From DASSSQ01 sp963839285 (GTDB taxonomy: Bacteria; Actinomycetota; Thermoleophilia; Gaiellales; Gaiellaceae), in contig CAWIUN010000008.1 in assembly GCA_963839285.1 (NCBI GenBank), positions 17,682-81,681 of the forward strand: a stretch of 64,000 nt of DNA. Reading direction: 5' to 3'. Shown here one piece after another: positions 10,629 to 19,894 of the stretch (position 1 is its first letter; each line of letters opens with the position of its first letter). Under the pieces are notes generated by a model that saw only the letters and a program-made list of their open reading frames with translations, was not told the DNA's origin and ran no database searches. Made by a program: the position numbers and the translations under genes.

Positions 10629-11598
10629 AGAAGCGCCTCCTCGCCGCGCGCGCGATCGTGTTCTCGGCCTGAGGAGCCGTCTCGACCGGCTCGAGAACAC
10701 CCTCGACAGGCAGCTGCGCCGTCAGGAGCACGACCTGAAGATCCTCTCCAGGCGGCTGACACGGCTAGAGCACAACGTGCAGGCATTGCTACGGCTGGCC
10801 GCCGGAGTCGGCGAGGATCTCGACTTCCCGCAGCGGATGCTGATCCACCGGTTCGCGCTTCGATCGCAGAACGAAGAGGACGGGCTGACACTCGCCCTGC
10901 TGAATGAAGCCGGTGCTGCGACACGGACGTTCGCCGAGCTCGGCTGCGGCGACAACGGCGGCAACAGCGGGTTTCTGGCGACCGAGCTCGGCTGGCGCGG
11001 GCTCTTCGTCGATGCCGAGGAGTCCGCAACGGCGGCGCTACGCGCGGCGACCTCGCCCGAGCGCGTCACCGTCGTGCAGCAGTGGCTCGAACGCGACACC
11101 GTCAACGACCTGCTGAGCGCGCACGGCCTTACCGGTGAGATGGACGTGCTCGGGATCGACATCGACGGCAACGACTACTGGCTCTGGCATGCGCTCGACG
11201 CCGTCTCGCCCAGGCTCGTAATCGTCGAGTACAACTCGATGTTCGGCCCGGACCGCGCGGTCGTCGTCCCCTACGACCCGAAGTTCGTCCGCCACTCGTT
11301 CGAGGGCATGAAGGGCACCTACTACGGTGCGTCGCTTCGCGCGCTCACGCGGCTCGGCCGCGAGAAGGGCTACCGGCTGGTTGCCGTCGAGCCGCGGGGC
11401 GTGAATGCGTTCTTCCTCCGCGACGACGTCGCGCCTCACGTGCCTGCGTGCGATCCGCGCGCCGAGTATCGGCTGCTCGACAAGTACGCGCCGCTGCTCG
11501 TTCGCGGCTTCGACCCATGGCGGGCGATCGAGGAGCAGAAGCTGCCGCTCCTCGACCTCGACGCGGTCGGAGAACCGGTCAGTTCTCGAGGCTCGTGA
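10625..11598 (+). CDS. FkbM-like SAM methyltransferase with N-terminal coiled coil
   Basis: After a short N-terminus the protein has a charged helical stretch (RLDRLENTLDRQLRRQEHD and following, about 10685-10795) of coiled-coil character. A methyltransferase domain follows: FAELGCGDNGGNSGFLA (SAM motif I region), GLFVDAEESA (acidic strand 2), then MDVLGIDIDGNDYWLW and LVIVEYNSMFG. The I-D-x-D-G-N-D-Y-W block marks an FkbM-related group seen in polysaccharide loci. About 324 residues. The GTG at 10625 overlaps the previous stop; one break near 10665 joins this start to the main frame. The stop overlaps the convergent ABC ATPase by 20 bases. Confidence 0.75.
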
Positions 11599-12901
11599 CG
11601 CTCCAGCGAACGTCGGCCCACAGGTCCGCCGACCCTTCCGAATCGTCCTCGACCTCGCCGACCACCTCCTTCTCGTCGAGCTGGCGCAGCGCCTCCGGCT
11701 CCTCGACGAGCACGGGCGTGGAGACACGGCGACCGAGCGTCGAGGCCTCCCCCGCCGCGTTCACGGTCGCCCGCACGTCCGCAGACCACTCGCCCTCGTC
11801 GAGCAGGCCTACGGGAATGCTCGCGTCGACGGCGTAGAGGCCGGGCCGGTCGAAGAGCTCCTCCTCGGGCTGCGCGACGCGCACCGACTGGGAGCCCGCC
11901 GCCAGGACGATCGCGACCCGTACTCTCGCCGGCGCCACGGCGAGCTCGAAGGTGATCCGGAGGTCGACCGACTCGTCCTGGGTCAAGGAACCGCCACCGG
12001 AAAGGCCGCCTGCATCGACGGCGAGGATCGCGGCGCGCGCGTCGAACCCCCGCACGTCGTGGGCATGCTGCTCGGCCGCGGCCGCCATGCGCCTCCGCCG
12101 CAGGGCGGCGACGGTGACCGCGATCTCGCCGCTCTCCACCACGCGTCCCCGCTCGAGCAGGATGCCGTGGTCGCACACGAGCTCGGCAAGGTCGAGCTCG
12201 TGCGTCGCAAACACCACAGCCGCGCCGCGCGCGAGCGACGTCTCGATTCGGTCGAGACACCGGTCCAGGAACGCGGCGTCACCGAAGACGGGCAGTCCGT
12301 CGAGCAGCAGCACGTCCGCCGCCGGATCGAGGGCCGCCGCCAGCGCGAGGCGCCGCACCTCGACCTTCGGAGCGAGGGAGACGCGGCGGCCGCGCGCATC
12401 CGTCAGTGCGAAGGCCACGAGCTCCGACACATAGGTGCGGCGCTCTCCGCGAGGGATTCGGGCAAGCTGAGCGAGCGTCCGCGCATTCGACTCCATCGAC
12501 GAATCCGGTCGGCAGAAGCGAACGCCGAACTCGATCGTCGGCGCGACCCGCCCGCGCAGCACGGCCCGGCCGGCAGATGCGAACGCGGTGCGGCCGAGCA
12601 CGCGGATCAGATCGCCGGCACCGGAGCCCGCGTCGCCGAGAACGGCACAGGCCTCGCCCGCTTCGACCCGGAAGCTGACGCGGTCGAGCGCGCCTCTCGC
12701 GTCCGGTTCCTCCTCGTCGCCGGCCGCGTCCTCCTCGTCGTCGAGCTCGTCGTCCTCGTCGACGCCGACCGGCGCCACCGGGCCGGCGCGCCTCCGACCG
12801 AGAATCGAGGCGGCGGGCCGGTAGCGGTCGCTGCGATTTGCGCGCAGCGAGAGCTCCTCGACGACGACCAGGGCCGTCCCGGGCTCGGTGACGCCGGTCA
12901 C
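11579..12901 (-). CDS. Wzt/TagH-like ABC ATPase with degenerate catalytic motifs
   Basis: Unbroken 440-residue frame paired with the upstream export permease (GTGA overlap). Layout: N-terminal strand, an acidic insertion (about residues 48-65, mainly D and E), a nucleotide-binding domain, then from about 275 a beta-rich C-terminal domain as in polysaccharide-binding Wzt proteins. The Walker A site reads GDAGSGAG (89-96): the invariant lysine is alanine and the following S/T is glycine. Walker B ends LLLDGLP (200-204), with glycine in place of the catalytic glutamate. The signature reads LAPKVEVRR instead of an LSGGQ-like motif. The H-loop histidine (FATHE) remains. It may be a non-hydrolysing subunit or carrier-binding adaptor; a catalytic partner is not in the window. 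Confidence 0.8.
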   Translation of the reverse strand: MTGVTEPGTALVVVEELSLRANRSDRYRPAASILGRRRAGPVAPVGVDEDDELDDEEDAAGDEEEPDARGALDRVSFRVEAGEACAVLGDAGSGAGDLIRVLGRTAFASAGRAVLRGRVAPTIEFGVRFCRPDSSMESNARTLAQLARIPRGERRTYVSELVAFALTDARGRRVSLAPKVEVRRLALAAALDPAADVLLLDGLPVFGDAAFLDRCLDRIETSLARGAAVVFATHELDLAELVCDHGILLERGRVVESGEIAVTVAALRRRRMAAAAEQHAHDVRGFDARAAILAVDAGGLSGGGSLTQDESVDLRITFELAVAPARVRVAIVLAAGSQSVRVAQPEEELFDRPGLYAVDASIPVGLLDEGEWSADVRATVNAAGEASTLGRRVSTPVLVEEPEALRQLDEKEVVGEVEDDSEGSADLWADVRWSVTSLEN

Positions 12902-13797
12902 GCCCCTCCGGCGACATCGCGACGGTGGAAGACCCAGACCCCCGGCACGAGCGCGACGACCACGGCCACAAAGGTGACGATGACCGCGTCGGGGCTGAGC
13001 GTGTGCGAGCCGAAGAGTCCGTCCTTGACCATCTCGATCGCGCCCGTCAGCGGATTGATCTCCGCCAGCGGCTTCCACTTGTTCGGGATCGTGCTGAGCG
13101 GATAGATGACCGGCGTCAGGAAGTAGAGGAACGACAACGCGTAGGTGAGGCTGAAGCGGACGTCTCGCGCGCGGGCGCCCAGTGACGCGGTGAAGAGCCC
13201 GACGGCGAGCCCGAGCAGCGTCAGTGCCAACAGGCCGCCCGGAACGAGGACGAGCGAGCGCGGCGAGATGTCGAGGTAGATCACGCCCGCGCGAAAGAAG
13301 TAGTAGAGGAGCGCGGCACCTCCGATCGCCGCGTAGATCAGGAACTCGACGATGCTCGGCACGAGCGCCCCAGCGAGCACGACGAGGCGCGGTATCTCTA
13401 TGTCACGCAGCAGGGTGCGGTTCAACTCGAGGCTCCGCGTCGACCAATAGGCAGCCTCGGCGAACAGCTGCCATGAAGCGGCCGCGATCAGGAAGAAGAC
13501 GGGGTACGGCGTCTTTCCGGCGCTGATGCCGATGAGGCCGCCGAAGACGAGCAAGCGCGTCGCGACCGAGATCGAGGGCCGAAGCGGCAGCCAGAGGAAG
13601 CCGAGCCAGGTGCGCGCGTAGCGTTTGCGCAGGAACCCACGCCCGAAGTATCGAACGAAGCGGCGGCTCTCCCAGAACTCGTGGAATGCAGCTCGGATCC
13701 CTGTCCGCCGCGGCTCGACGACGACGACCGCCGTCGGAAGCGCCCGTCGTCTGAGGCCTGGCTCCACCAGCGGCTGCTCGAGCTGCTCGGTCGTCAC
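12898..13797 (-). CDS. ABC-2 type polysaccharide export permease (Wzm-like)
   Basis: 299 residues, unbroken. A cytosolic N-terminus of about 45 residues leads to the amphipathic start FWESRRFVRYFGRGFLRKRY, then six hydrophobic segments, with FLTPVIYPLSTIPNKWK before the final pair, the usual ABC-2 permease landmark. It should form the membrane channel for a lipid-linked glycan. The GTG start lies in the stop of the upstream glycosyltransferase and its own stop overlaps the ATPase start, so permease and ATPase are coupled. The permease looks intact although its partner ATPase has lost catalytic residues. Confidence 0.85.
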   Translation of the reverse strand: MTTEQLEQPLVEPGLRRRALPTAVVVVEPRRTGIRAAFHEFWESRRFVRYFGRGFLRKRYARTWLGFLWLPLRPSISVATRLLVFGGLIGISAGKTPYPVFFLIAAASWQLFAEAAYWSTRSLELNRTLLRDIEIPRLVVLAGALVPSIVEFLIYAAIGGAALLYYFFRAGVIYLDISPRSLVLVPGGLLALTLLGLAVGLFTASLGARARDVRFSLTYALSFLYFLTPVIYPLSTIPNKWKPLAEINPLTGAIEMVKDGLFGSHTLSPDAVIVTFVAVVVALVPGVWVFHRRDVAGGA

Positions 13798-14703
13798 CGC
13801 AGCCGCTCCGTCAACGCCACCCAGTCGCGATCGAGGCTGGTCTCCATCGCACGAACGCTGAGACGGCGCAAGGTCAGCGGATCGGCGGGCAGCTCGTCGC
13901 AGCGCTCGATGTCGATCACGTTCTCGAGGTGCACGTACTCGGGCGGCGAGGCTGGTCGAGGTTCGTGATCACGACCGCGCCGGTCTCCATCGCCGCCGCG
14001 ACCGACGTGTTGTTCGCGCGCACGCCGCCGTCGAAGAACGCCGCGAAGAACGTCGCCCGGCGAAGCTCGTTGTAGACGGCCACGTCGGAGAGGTTGCCGA
14101 GGAAGTACAGGCTCGGGAACACCTCGTGCATCTCCTCGAAGATCGTCCTGCGCGTCCTCGAGCGTGGACGTCTCGTGGTTCGCAGCCGAGACGTAGACCG
14201 CGTAGCGGCGGCCCGAGCGCGTCGAGCAGGTCCCGCAGCCGGCGGAACATGTCGGTCCGGATCTTGTGCGCCATCCCGAACGAGAAGACGGATCGGCTCG
14301 GCCGGAACGGGCGCGGGTCGAGCGATCAGCCCGGGCGTCCAGACCGTCTGCGCCGGTCGCGTGAACGACGGCCTCCTGGATCTCGAGGTTGCCGCAGTGG
14401 ACGCGCCGGGCGCCGGACGAGCTCCCGCTCGAGCTCGAGGCCGGACGAACTCGTGCAGGAACAGCTCCCGTCCCCAGCCGCCGACGGCGGGCAGCTCGAC
14501 AGCGCGGCGTGGCGCCGGTCCAGCTCGCTGACCTTGAACGAGAGCAGCGGCACGCCCAGACCCGGCCGTCGTCGAGCCCGTAGAGCGGCACCCAGCCGCT
14601 CGGCGAGCAGCTCGTTGAAGCGGGCGACGCCCGAGCGGAAGCCGTCGCGGTGGTGGGTGACGACGGCCTCGACGCGGCCGCTACCCGGCGCGCCGGCGCT
14701 CAT
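13794..14703 (-). CDS. Glycosyltransferase (GT-B-like), frame-broken
   Basis: The start VEAVVTHHRDGFRSGVARFN is that of a GT-B enzyme acting on polysaccharides. The C-terminal part has FFAAFFDGGVRANNTSVAAA, ETGAVVITNLD, and a tail of short helices, where the donor-binding E would be expected. A middle segment includes LFSFGMAHKIR followed by DMFRRLRDLLDALG and YAVYVSAANHET, a glycosyltransferase linker. Breaks near 14590, 14290, 14240, 14150 and 13960. ATGA overlap with the upstream nucleotidyltransferase and GTGA overlap with the permease downstream define both ends. It would be the last sugar-adding step of the nonulosonic-acid-like operon. Substrate unknown. Confidence 0.6.
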
Positions 14704-15122
14704 ACCGCTCCGAGGATCGCCGTCGACGAGTCCACGACGGTGTCGAGGTATACCACCTCGGTCCCGGCGTCGGCACAGGCGGCCAGCTCGTCCTCCGGAA
14801 GCCGCCCGCGCCAGTCCGCACCCTTGGCGTAATAGCGGGGGCCGAGCACCCGGAGCACCTCGACGGTCGGGAGCGCCGAGAGGTGCGTGTGGGCGACGAA
14901 GCGGATCGCGTCGATCACCGCGCCGCGCTCGGCCTGGTCGAGGAGCGATGGGTGCTTCCGGGCCACCCACTCGTCCGAGGAGACGTTGCACAGGACCGGC
15001 AGGCCGAGCCCGGCGGCCGCCTCGAAGTAGTCGACGTGACCGTGGTGCAGCGGGTCGAATCCGCCGTCGACCATCGTCACCTGCGGCGAGAGCTGCTCGA
15101 GCTGGCGCGTCTGGACGATCAT
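14700..15122 (-). CDS. Small nucleotidyltransferase of the cytidylyltransferase-like superfamily
   Basis: 140 residues, unbroken. The signature is VDGGFDPLHHGHVDYFEAA: an H-x-G-H nucleotide-binding site as in HldE C-terminal domain, TagD and related enzymes. The later blocks VLCNVSSDEWVARKHP and YYAKGADWRGRLPEDE fit the RfaE-domain-II type, where the latter region contacts the sugar phosphate. It would activate a sugar- or polyol-1-phosphate with CTP or ATP. It lies between transketolase and a glycosyltransferase with ATGA overlaps on both sides, so the activated sugar may come from the transketolase product. Which nucleotide is used cannot be told. Confidence 0.8.
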   Translation of the reverse strand: MIVQTRQLEQLSPQVTMVDGGFDPLHHGHVDYFEAAAGLGLPVLCNVSSDEWVARKHPSLLDQAERGAVIDAIRFVAHTHLSALPTVEVLRVLGPRYYAKGADWRGRLPEDELAACADAGTEVVYLDTVVDSSTAILGAV

Positions 15123-16999
15123 CGAGGGACGGTACGCTCCGCCCGCACGATTGCTTGCGCAAGTGCAGGGGCGCTGAGACCGTGTGCGTCGAGAACCTCG
15201 TCGTTCGAGCCGAACTCGGGAATCCCGCGCACTGCGACCGTGAGAACGGATCGCGCAACGTCGGCGTCGGCGAGCGCCCGCAGGACGGCGTCCCCCTGGC
15301 CGCCGTCCGTGTAGTGGTTGTCGAGCGTCACGACCGGGCCCCCCGGCGCCACCTCCGCGAGCCACGCGCCGTCGATGTCGCGAAGCCAGGGCAGGGCGAC
15401 CACGCCGTACTCCAGGCCGTCGGCCGCGAGTAGCCGCCGCCTCCCACGCCTGCGAGAGCATCACCGGCCCGGGCGACGAACATCCCGTCGCCCCCCTCGC
15501 CAGCACTGTCCCCGCCCCGGCTCGAGCGGTTCACGCCGGGCTCGAAGCCAGCTCCCACGGCACCGACGACCAACCGGAGGTAGACCGGGCCCGGGGGCCT
15601 CGTGCACGGCCCAGTCCACACCTGCGCGACCTACTCGACGCACGGCTCGAGGCACGCCATGCCCGGCACGCGCCCATCAGCGCGATGTCGCGGACCGACT
15701 GGTGCGAATGCCCGGGGCCGCCGGGCACGAGCCCGGCCAGCGAGCCGACGTAGATCACCTTCGTGCCCTCGGTCGCGTTGTTGTAGATCTGCTCGTTCGC
15801 GCGCGGCGTCAGGAAGCAGGCGAAGGAGTGGACGACCGGGAGCAGCCCGGCGAGCGCCATCGCGCCGGCCTGGGAGACCATGTCCTGCTCGGCGATCCCG
15901 CACTCGACGAAGCGCTCCGGGAAGCGCTGCCGGAACGGGATCAGCCCGCAGTCCAGGAGAGGTCGGCGTCGAGCGCGACAAGGCGCGGCTCGCGCTCGGC
16001 CTGCGCGGCGAGCGCCTCCGCGTACGCCGGGATCAGGTGCTGCGGACGCGCGCGGCGGCGCCGGCGCGCGCGGCGGCTCGGCGCCGGTCAGTCGAACGCG
16101 GGCGGCGCCGAGCGCGGCCAGCCGTTCGAGCAGCTCGTCGAGCGCCGCGCTCGTACTCCTCGGGGCTCGGCGCGCCGGAGTGAAAGCCGTAGAGCGCGGT
16201 CGCCTCGTCTGGCAGCCGTGGGCTCCATGAACGAGACGCCGCCGCCCTTGCGCGTGTCGGCGATGATGAGCTTCGGGCGCGGTCGGCCTCGAGCAGCCGT
16301 CGAGCGTGGCCGCGAGCGCGCCGATGTCGTGGCCGTCGCAGCGCGCGACCGCCCAGCCGAACGCCGCGAACTTGGCCTCGAGGTCGCCGAGGTCGGAGAC
16401 CGGCGCGACCCAGGTGTCCGACTGGAGCTTGTTGTGGTCGACGATGGCCGTGATCTCGCTGAGGCCCAGGTTCGCGGCCGGCCCAGCGACTCCCAGAACT
16501 GCCCCTCCTGCAGCTCGCCGTCGCCGGTCAGGACGAAGATGCCGCCCTCGCGCCCGGCGAGCCGGTCGGCGAGCGCGAAGCCCTTGGCCTTGGAGATGCC
16601 CATGCCGAGCGAGCCGGTGTTGGTGACGATCTGCGGCGTCGTGCGCACGTCGGGGTGGCCGGGAAGCCCGCCCAGCCGGCGCAGGCGGTGGAGCAGGTCG
16701 AAGGCGAGCCGTCCGAGGCCGATCAGGACGGCGTAGAGCGCGGGCGCGTCGTGGCCCTTGGAGGAGAAGTAGCGGTCGCCCTCGCCGAGCACCTCCAGGT
16801 GCAGCCAGGAGAGGATGTCGATGCAGCTGAAGCTGGTGCCGATGTGGCCGGAGCCGGCGCGCGCGATCATGTAGAGCGCGTTGAGCCGGCAGGCGTCGGC
16901 GAAGGCCGCGGCGCGCACGGCCGGCTCGGGGTCGAGCCGCGCGGATCCGCTCGAGCTCGGCGTGTCGACGTAGCGCAGCTGCGCGCTCATGCCGGTCAC
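15119..16999 (-). CDS. Transketolase, full length, in polysaccharide operon
   Basis: About 627 codons. In order: RAGSGHIGTSFSCIDILSWL (thiamine pyrophosphate N-terminal domain), YFSSKGHDAPALYAVL, TNTGSLGMGISKAKG, GDGELQEGQFWESL and IVDHNKLQSDTW (Mg-TPP motif GDG...N), then VECGIAEQDMVSQAGAMAL carrying the catalytic glutamate of the pyrimidine domain, VYVGSLAGLVPGGPGHSHQS, and the C-terminal domain (TLDNHYTDGGQGDAV). Frame breaks occur near 16930, 16490, 16280, 16225, 16080, 15660, 15610 and 15440. The GTG at 16999 overlaps the upstream stop; an ATG at 16990 is an alternative. Transketolases inside glycan loci usually make an unusual sugar rather than serve central metabolism. Confidence 0.8.
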
Positions 17000-17709
17000 C
17001 TCCACGCGCGGGAGCGTCGGCCTCGCCGGCCGCGACGCCCGCTCCGCCGCGCTCGACGTCCTCGGGATAGTCGATCGAGAAGCCCTCCAGCCCTGGGTGA
17101 GGAACGGCACGACGCGTCGCCGGCGATCGTGCCGTCGTCCTCGACGACGCGCGTCCAGGCGATCTCCAGGCTGGCGTTCTGCACGTAGACTCCGGCAGCG
17201 CCGCATACTGGCGCGAGTGCCAGGGCTGCCCTCGCGGGTCGCGAGCAGCGGTCTCATGAGCTCGCCGTCGACGACCCACATCTTGCCCGGGTGCTGCTTG
17301 ACGTTCTCGACCGCGCGGATCGAGTCGCGCGTCGCCGGCCATGAACTCGTCCCAGGCGCGCCGGATCGTCGTCGCGGTCCGGAACGGGCTGGTCGGCCGC
17401 AGGATCGAGAAGAGCTCCTCGTCCGCGCGTCGGCGCATGCACGTGTCGACCCACTCGATGTCGGGCGAGGTCGCCGTCGCAAACTCGGCGGGCCGCAGGC
17501 CCGGCACCTCGGCGCCGTAGTGGCGCGCGATTCGCGCGATCTGCTCCGAGTCGGTCGAGACGAGGACGGCGTCGAACACGCCGCTCTCGCGCGCCGCCGC
17601 GATCGAGTAGGCGATCAGCGGATGCCCGCCGAGCGGCGCGACGTTCTTGCCCGGCACCCGCTTCGAGCCGCTCGCGCCGGGAACGAGAGCGACGGCGCGA
17701 CGGCATCAC
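16996..17709 (-). CDS. Acylneuraminate cytidylyltransferase-like (CMP-sugar synthetase)
   Basis: The opening SGSKRVPGKNVAPLGGHP is the CTP-binding signature of NeuA/KdsB-type enzymes, followed by LIAYSIAAARESGVFDAVLV, STDSEQIARIARHYGAEV, and LRPTSPFRTATTIRRAW, all NeuA landmarks. These enzymes activate a nonulosonic or related acid as the CMP-sugar. Gene neighbours NeuB-like synthase and SDR agree. Breaks near 17690, 17325, 17210 and 17110, and probably near 17050; about 238 codons. The start is GTG 17709 or ATG 17706, both overlapping the aldehyde dehydrogenase stop. The end at 16996 relies on the GTGA overlap with transketolase because the last frame is uncertain. Confidence 0.75.
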
Positions 17710-19161
17710 ACCAGCTCCGGATCGTGCGTTGACGTAGACGTCTTGAGGTCCGAGTAGACGTCGAGCGCCTCGGTGCCGGGCTCGCGCCAGCCGTTGCCGG
17801 ATTGCCCAGGCCGCCGAACGGCATGTGCGGCTCGGAGCCGTAGGTCCGGCCGTTGACCGCACGCCGCCGGCACGATCCGCGCTGACGAACTCCTGGCCGC
17901 GGTGGACGCTGCGCGTCTAGATCGCAGCCGTCAGGCCGTAGGCGATGCGTTGGCGAGCTCGAGCGCCTCCTCGAAGTCCGCCACCCGGTAGAGCGTGGTG
18001 ATCGGCCCGAACAGCTCCGTGCGGCGATCTCGCGTCCGGCGGCGCGTCCTCGACCAGGGTCGGCGCCATGTAGAAGCCCCGGCCGCGGCAGCCGCTCGCC
18101 GCCCGTCGAGCACCTCGCGCCCGCCTCCTTCGCCCGCTCGACCGCCGCCAGCATGTTCTCGAGCTGGCGCTCGTTGATCACCGGGCCGAGGTCGTCGCTC
18201 GTCGTCGGCCCGACCCGCTGAGCCCGGTGCGCCTCGACGAGCAGCTCGCGGAAGCGGTCGTAGACGGCGTCGAAGACGATGATGCGGCTGCCGGCGGCGC
18301 AGCGCTGGCCCGCGTTGGAGAAGGCCGAGAGCGCGGCCGCCTCCGCGGCGCTCTCGAGGTCGGCGTCGTCGCAGACGACCAGCGGGTTCTTGCCGCCGAG
18401 CTCCAGGCACACCTTCGCCAGCCGCTCGCCCGCGACGCGGCGATCATCCGGCCGACCGCGGTCGAGCCGGTGAAGCTGACGACGTCGACGCGCCGGGTGC
18501 TCGACGAGCGGCTGGCCGGCCTCCGCGCCGAGGCCCTGGACGACGTTCAGCACGCCCGCCGGCAGGCCCGCCTCGGCGCCAGCCGCGCGAAGCCAGCGCG
18601 GTCTCCGGCGTGTCCTCGGCGGCCTTCAGCACGGCGCGCGTTGCCGCAGATCAGCGCCGGGAAGACCTTCCAGGCGACGTTGGCGATCGGCGTGTTGGCC
18701 GCGATGATCAGCCCGGCGACGCCGAGCGGCTGGCGGACCGTCATCGCGTGGCGGTTCGGGGTCGCGCTGGTCGTGGTGCGGCCGTAGAAGCGGCGGCCCT
18801 CGCCGGCGAAGAAGTAGCCCAGCTCGATCGCGCCGCCGGTCTCGCCGAGCGCGTCCTTCGGCGACTTGCCGGTCTCGGCGGCGACGATCCGCGGCGATCT
18901 CGTCGCGGTCGCGCTCGAGCAGCTGCGCGACCGCGCGCAGGATCGGCCCCGCTGCTCGACGGCGTCTCGCGCGCCCAGGCCGGCTGCGCGGCCGCGCGGC
19001 CGCCACCGCGGCGTCGACGTCGGCGGCGCTCCGAGCGCGCGACGACGGCGATCACCTCGCCCGTCGCCGGCGCGACCTTCTCGAACGTCTCGCCCGCCCG
19101 CCGCCGGCCGCTCCTCGCCGGCGATCACGTTGGCGACCGTGCGCGAGGCGGTCGTCGTCAC
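17706..19161 (-). CDS. Aldehyde dehydrogenase (NAD(P)+-dependent)
   Basis: About 485 residues. Recognisable blocks: GLIIAANTPIANVAWKVFPA (Rossmann strand and the active-site Asn region), LELGGKNPLVVCDDADLES (catalytic glutamate), NAGQRCAAGSRIIV (catalytic cysteine 6 residues on), and MPFGGLGN near the end. Breaks near 19095, 19050, 18955, 18890, 18640, 18590, 18440, 18110, 18030 and 17800 make this one of the worst-read genes. It overlaps the SDR stop (GTGA) upstream and the cytidylyltransferase start downstream. An aldehyde dehydrogenase is not part of the textbook sialic, legionaminic or pseudaminic acid routes, so it may oxidise a sugar aldehyde specific to this glycan. Confidence 0.8.
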
Positions 19162-19894
19162 GCCGTGAACCCTCCGTCGACACGCAGCTCGTGCCCGGTC
19201 ACGTAGCGCGACGCGTCCGAGGCCAGGAAGACCAGCGGGCCGCCGAGGTCGTCCGGCTCGCCATCCGGCCGAGCGGCACGCGGCGCGAGTACTTGCGCAG
19301 GAACTGCTCGTCCTGGCCGCCGCGACGCCGCCGGGCGAGAGCGTGTTCACCCGCACGCCGTGCGGGCCCCAGAGCCGCGCGAAGTAGCGCGTCAGGTGCA
19401 CACGCCGGCCTTCGAGGCGCCGTAGGCGGCGGCTTGAGGAACGCCGGGGAGGTGGTCGTAGAAGGGCGGGATCCGGGCGCGATCGAGCGCGTAGAGCGAG
19501 CCGATGTTGACGATCGAGCCGCGGCCGGCGCGCGCCATCGCGGCGCCGAACACCTGCGTCGCGACGAACGTGCCGGGCAGGTTGACGTCGACCGTGCGCG
19601 GAATCGTCCGGCGGGACCTCCTCGATGCCGTCGCCGGCCGCGCCTCCGCGGCGGCTGGTCGATGCCGGCGTTGTTCACGAGCACGTCGCGGGACCCGGCC
19701 GCAGCGCGTCGCGCACGCGCTCGAGCGCCGCGCCGGTCGGTCACGTCGGCCGGCTCGACGCCGTCGCCGGCGCGCAGGTCGATGGCCGACCACGTCCGCG
19801 CCCGCGTCCGCCAGCGCCTCGATCCACACGGGCCGAGCCTGCCGGAGCGCGCCGGTCACGACCGCGACGCGCCGTCGAGCGGCCGGTCAGGCAT
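19158..19894 (-). CDS. Short-chain dehydrogenase/reductase (FabG/PtmA-like)
   Basis: About 245 residues. VLVNNAGIDQPP is the N-N-A-G motif; GSIVNIGSLYALDRARIPPF carries the catalytic serine, and AAYGASKAGV the Y-x-x-x-K pair; WGPHGVRVNTLSPGGV is the segment after the active site. The first 40 residues, with the cofactor glycine motif, are scrambled by indels near 19850, 19800, 19740 and 19690. Further breaks lie near 19395, 19325 and 19260. The last residues (LRVDGGFTA) are the usual SDR end. The ATG at 19894 overlaps the NeuB-like gene by eight bases. SDRs of this kind accompany legionaminic-type pathways (PtmA), but substrate is unproven. Confidence 0.78.

Noticed and set aside
11579..12901. 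Explaining the missing Walker lysine by a frameshift
   Set aside because: The frame is unbroken across 440 codons and the residues around the site keep the family pattern, so the change looks real, although a base substitution error cannot be excluded.
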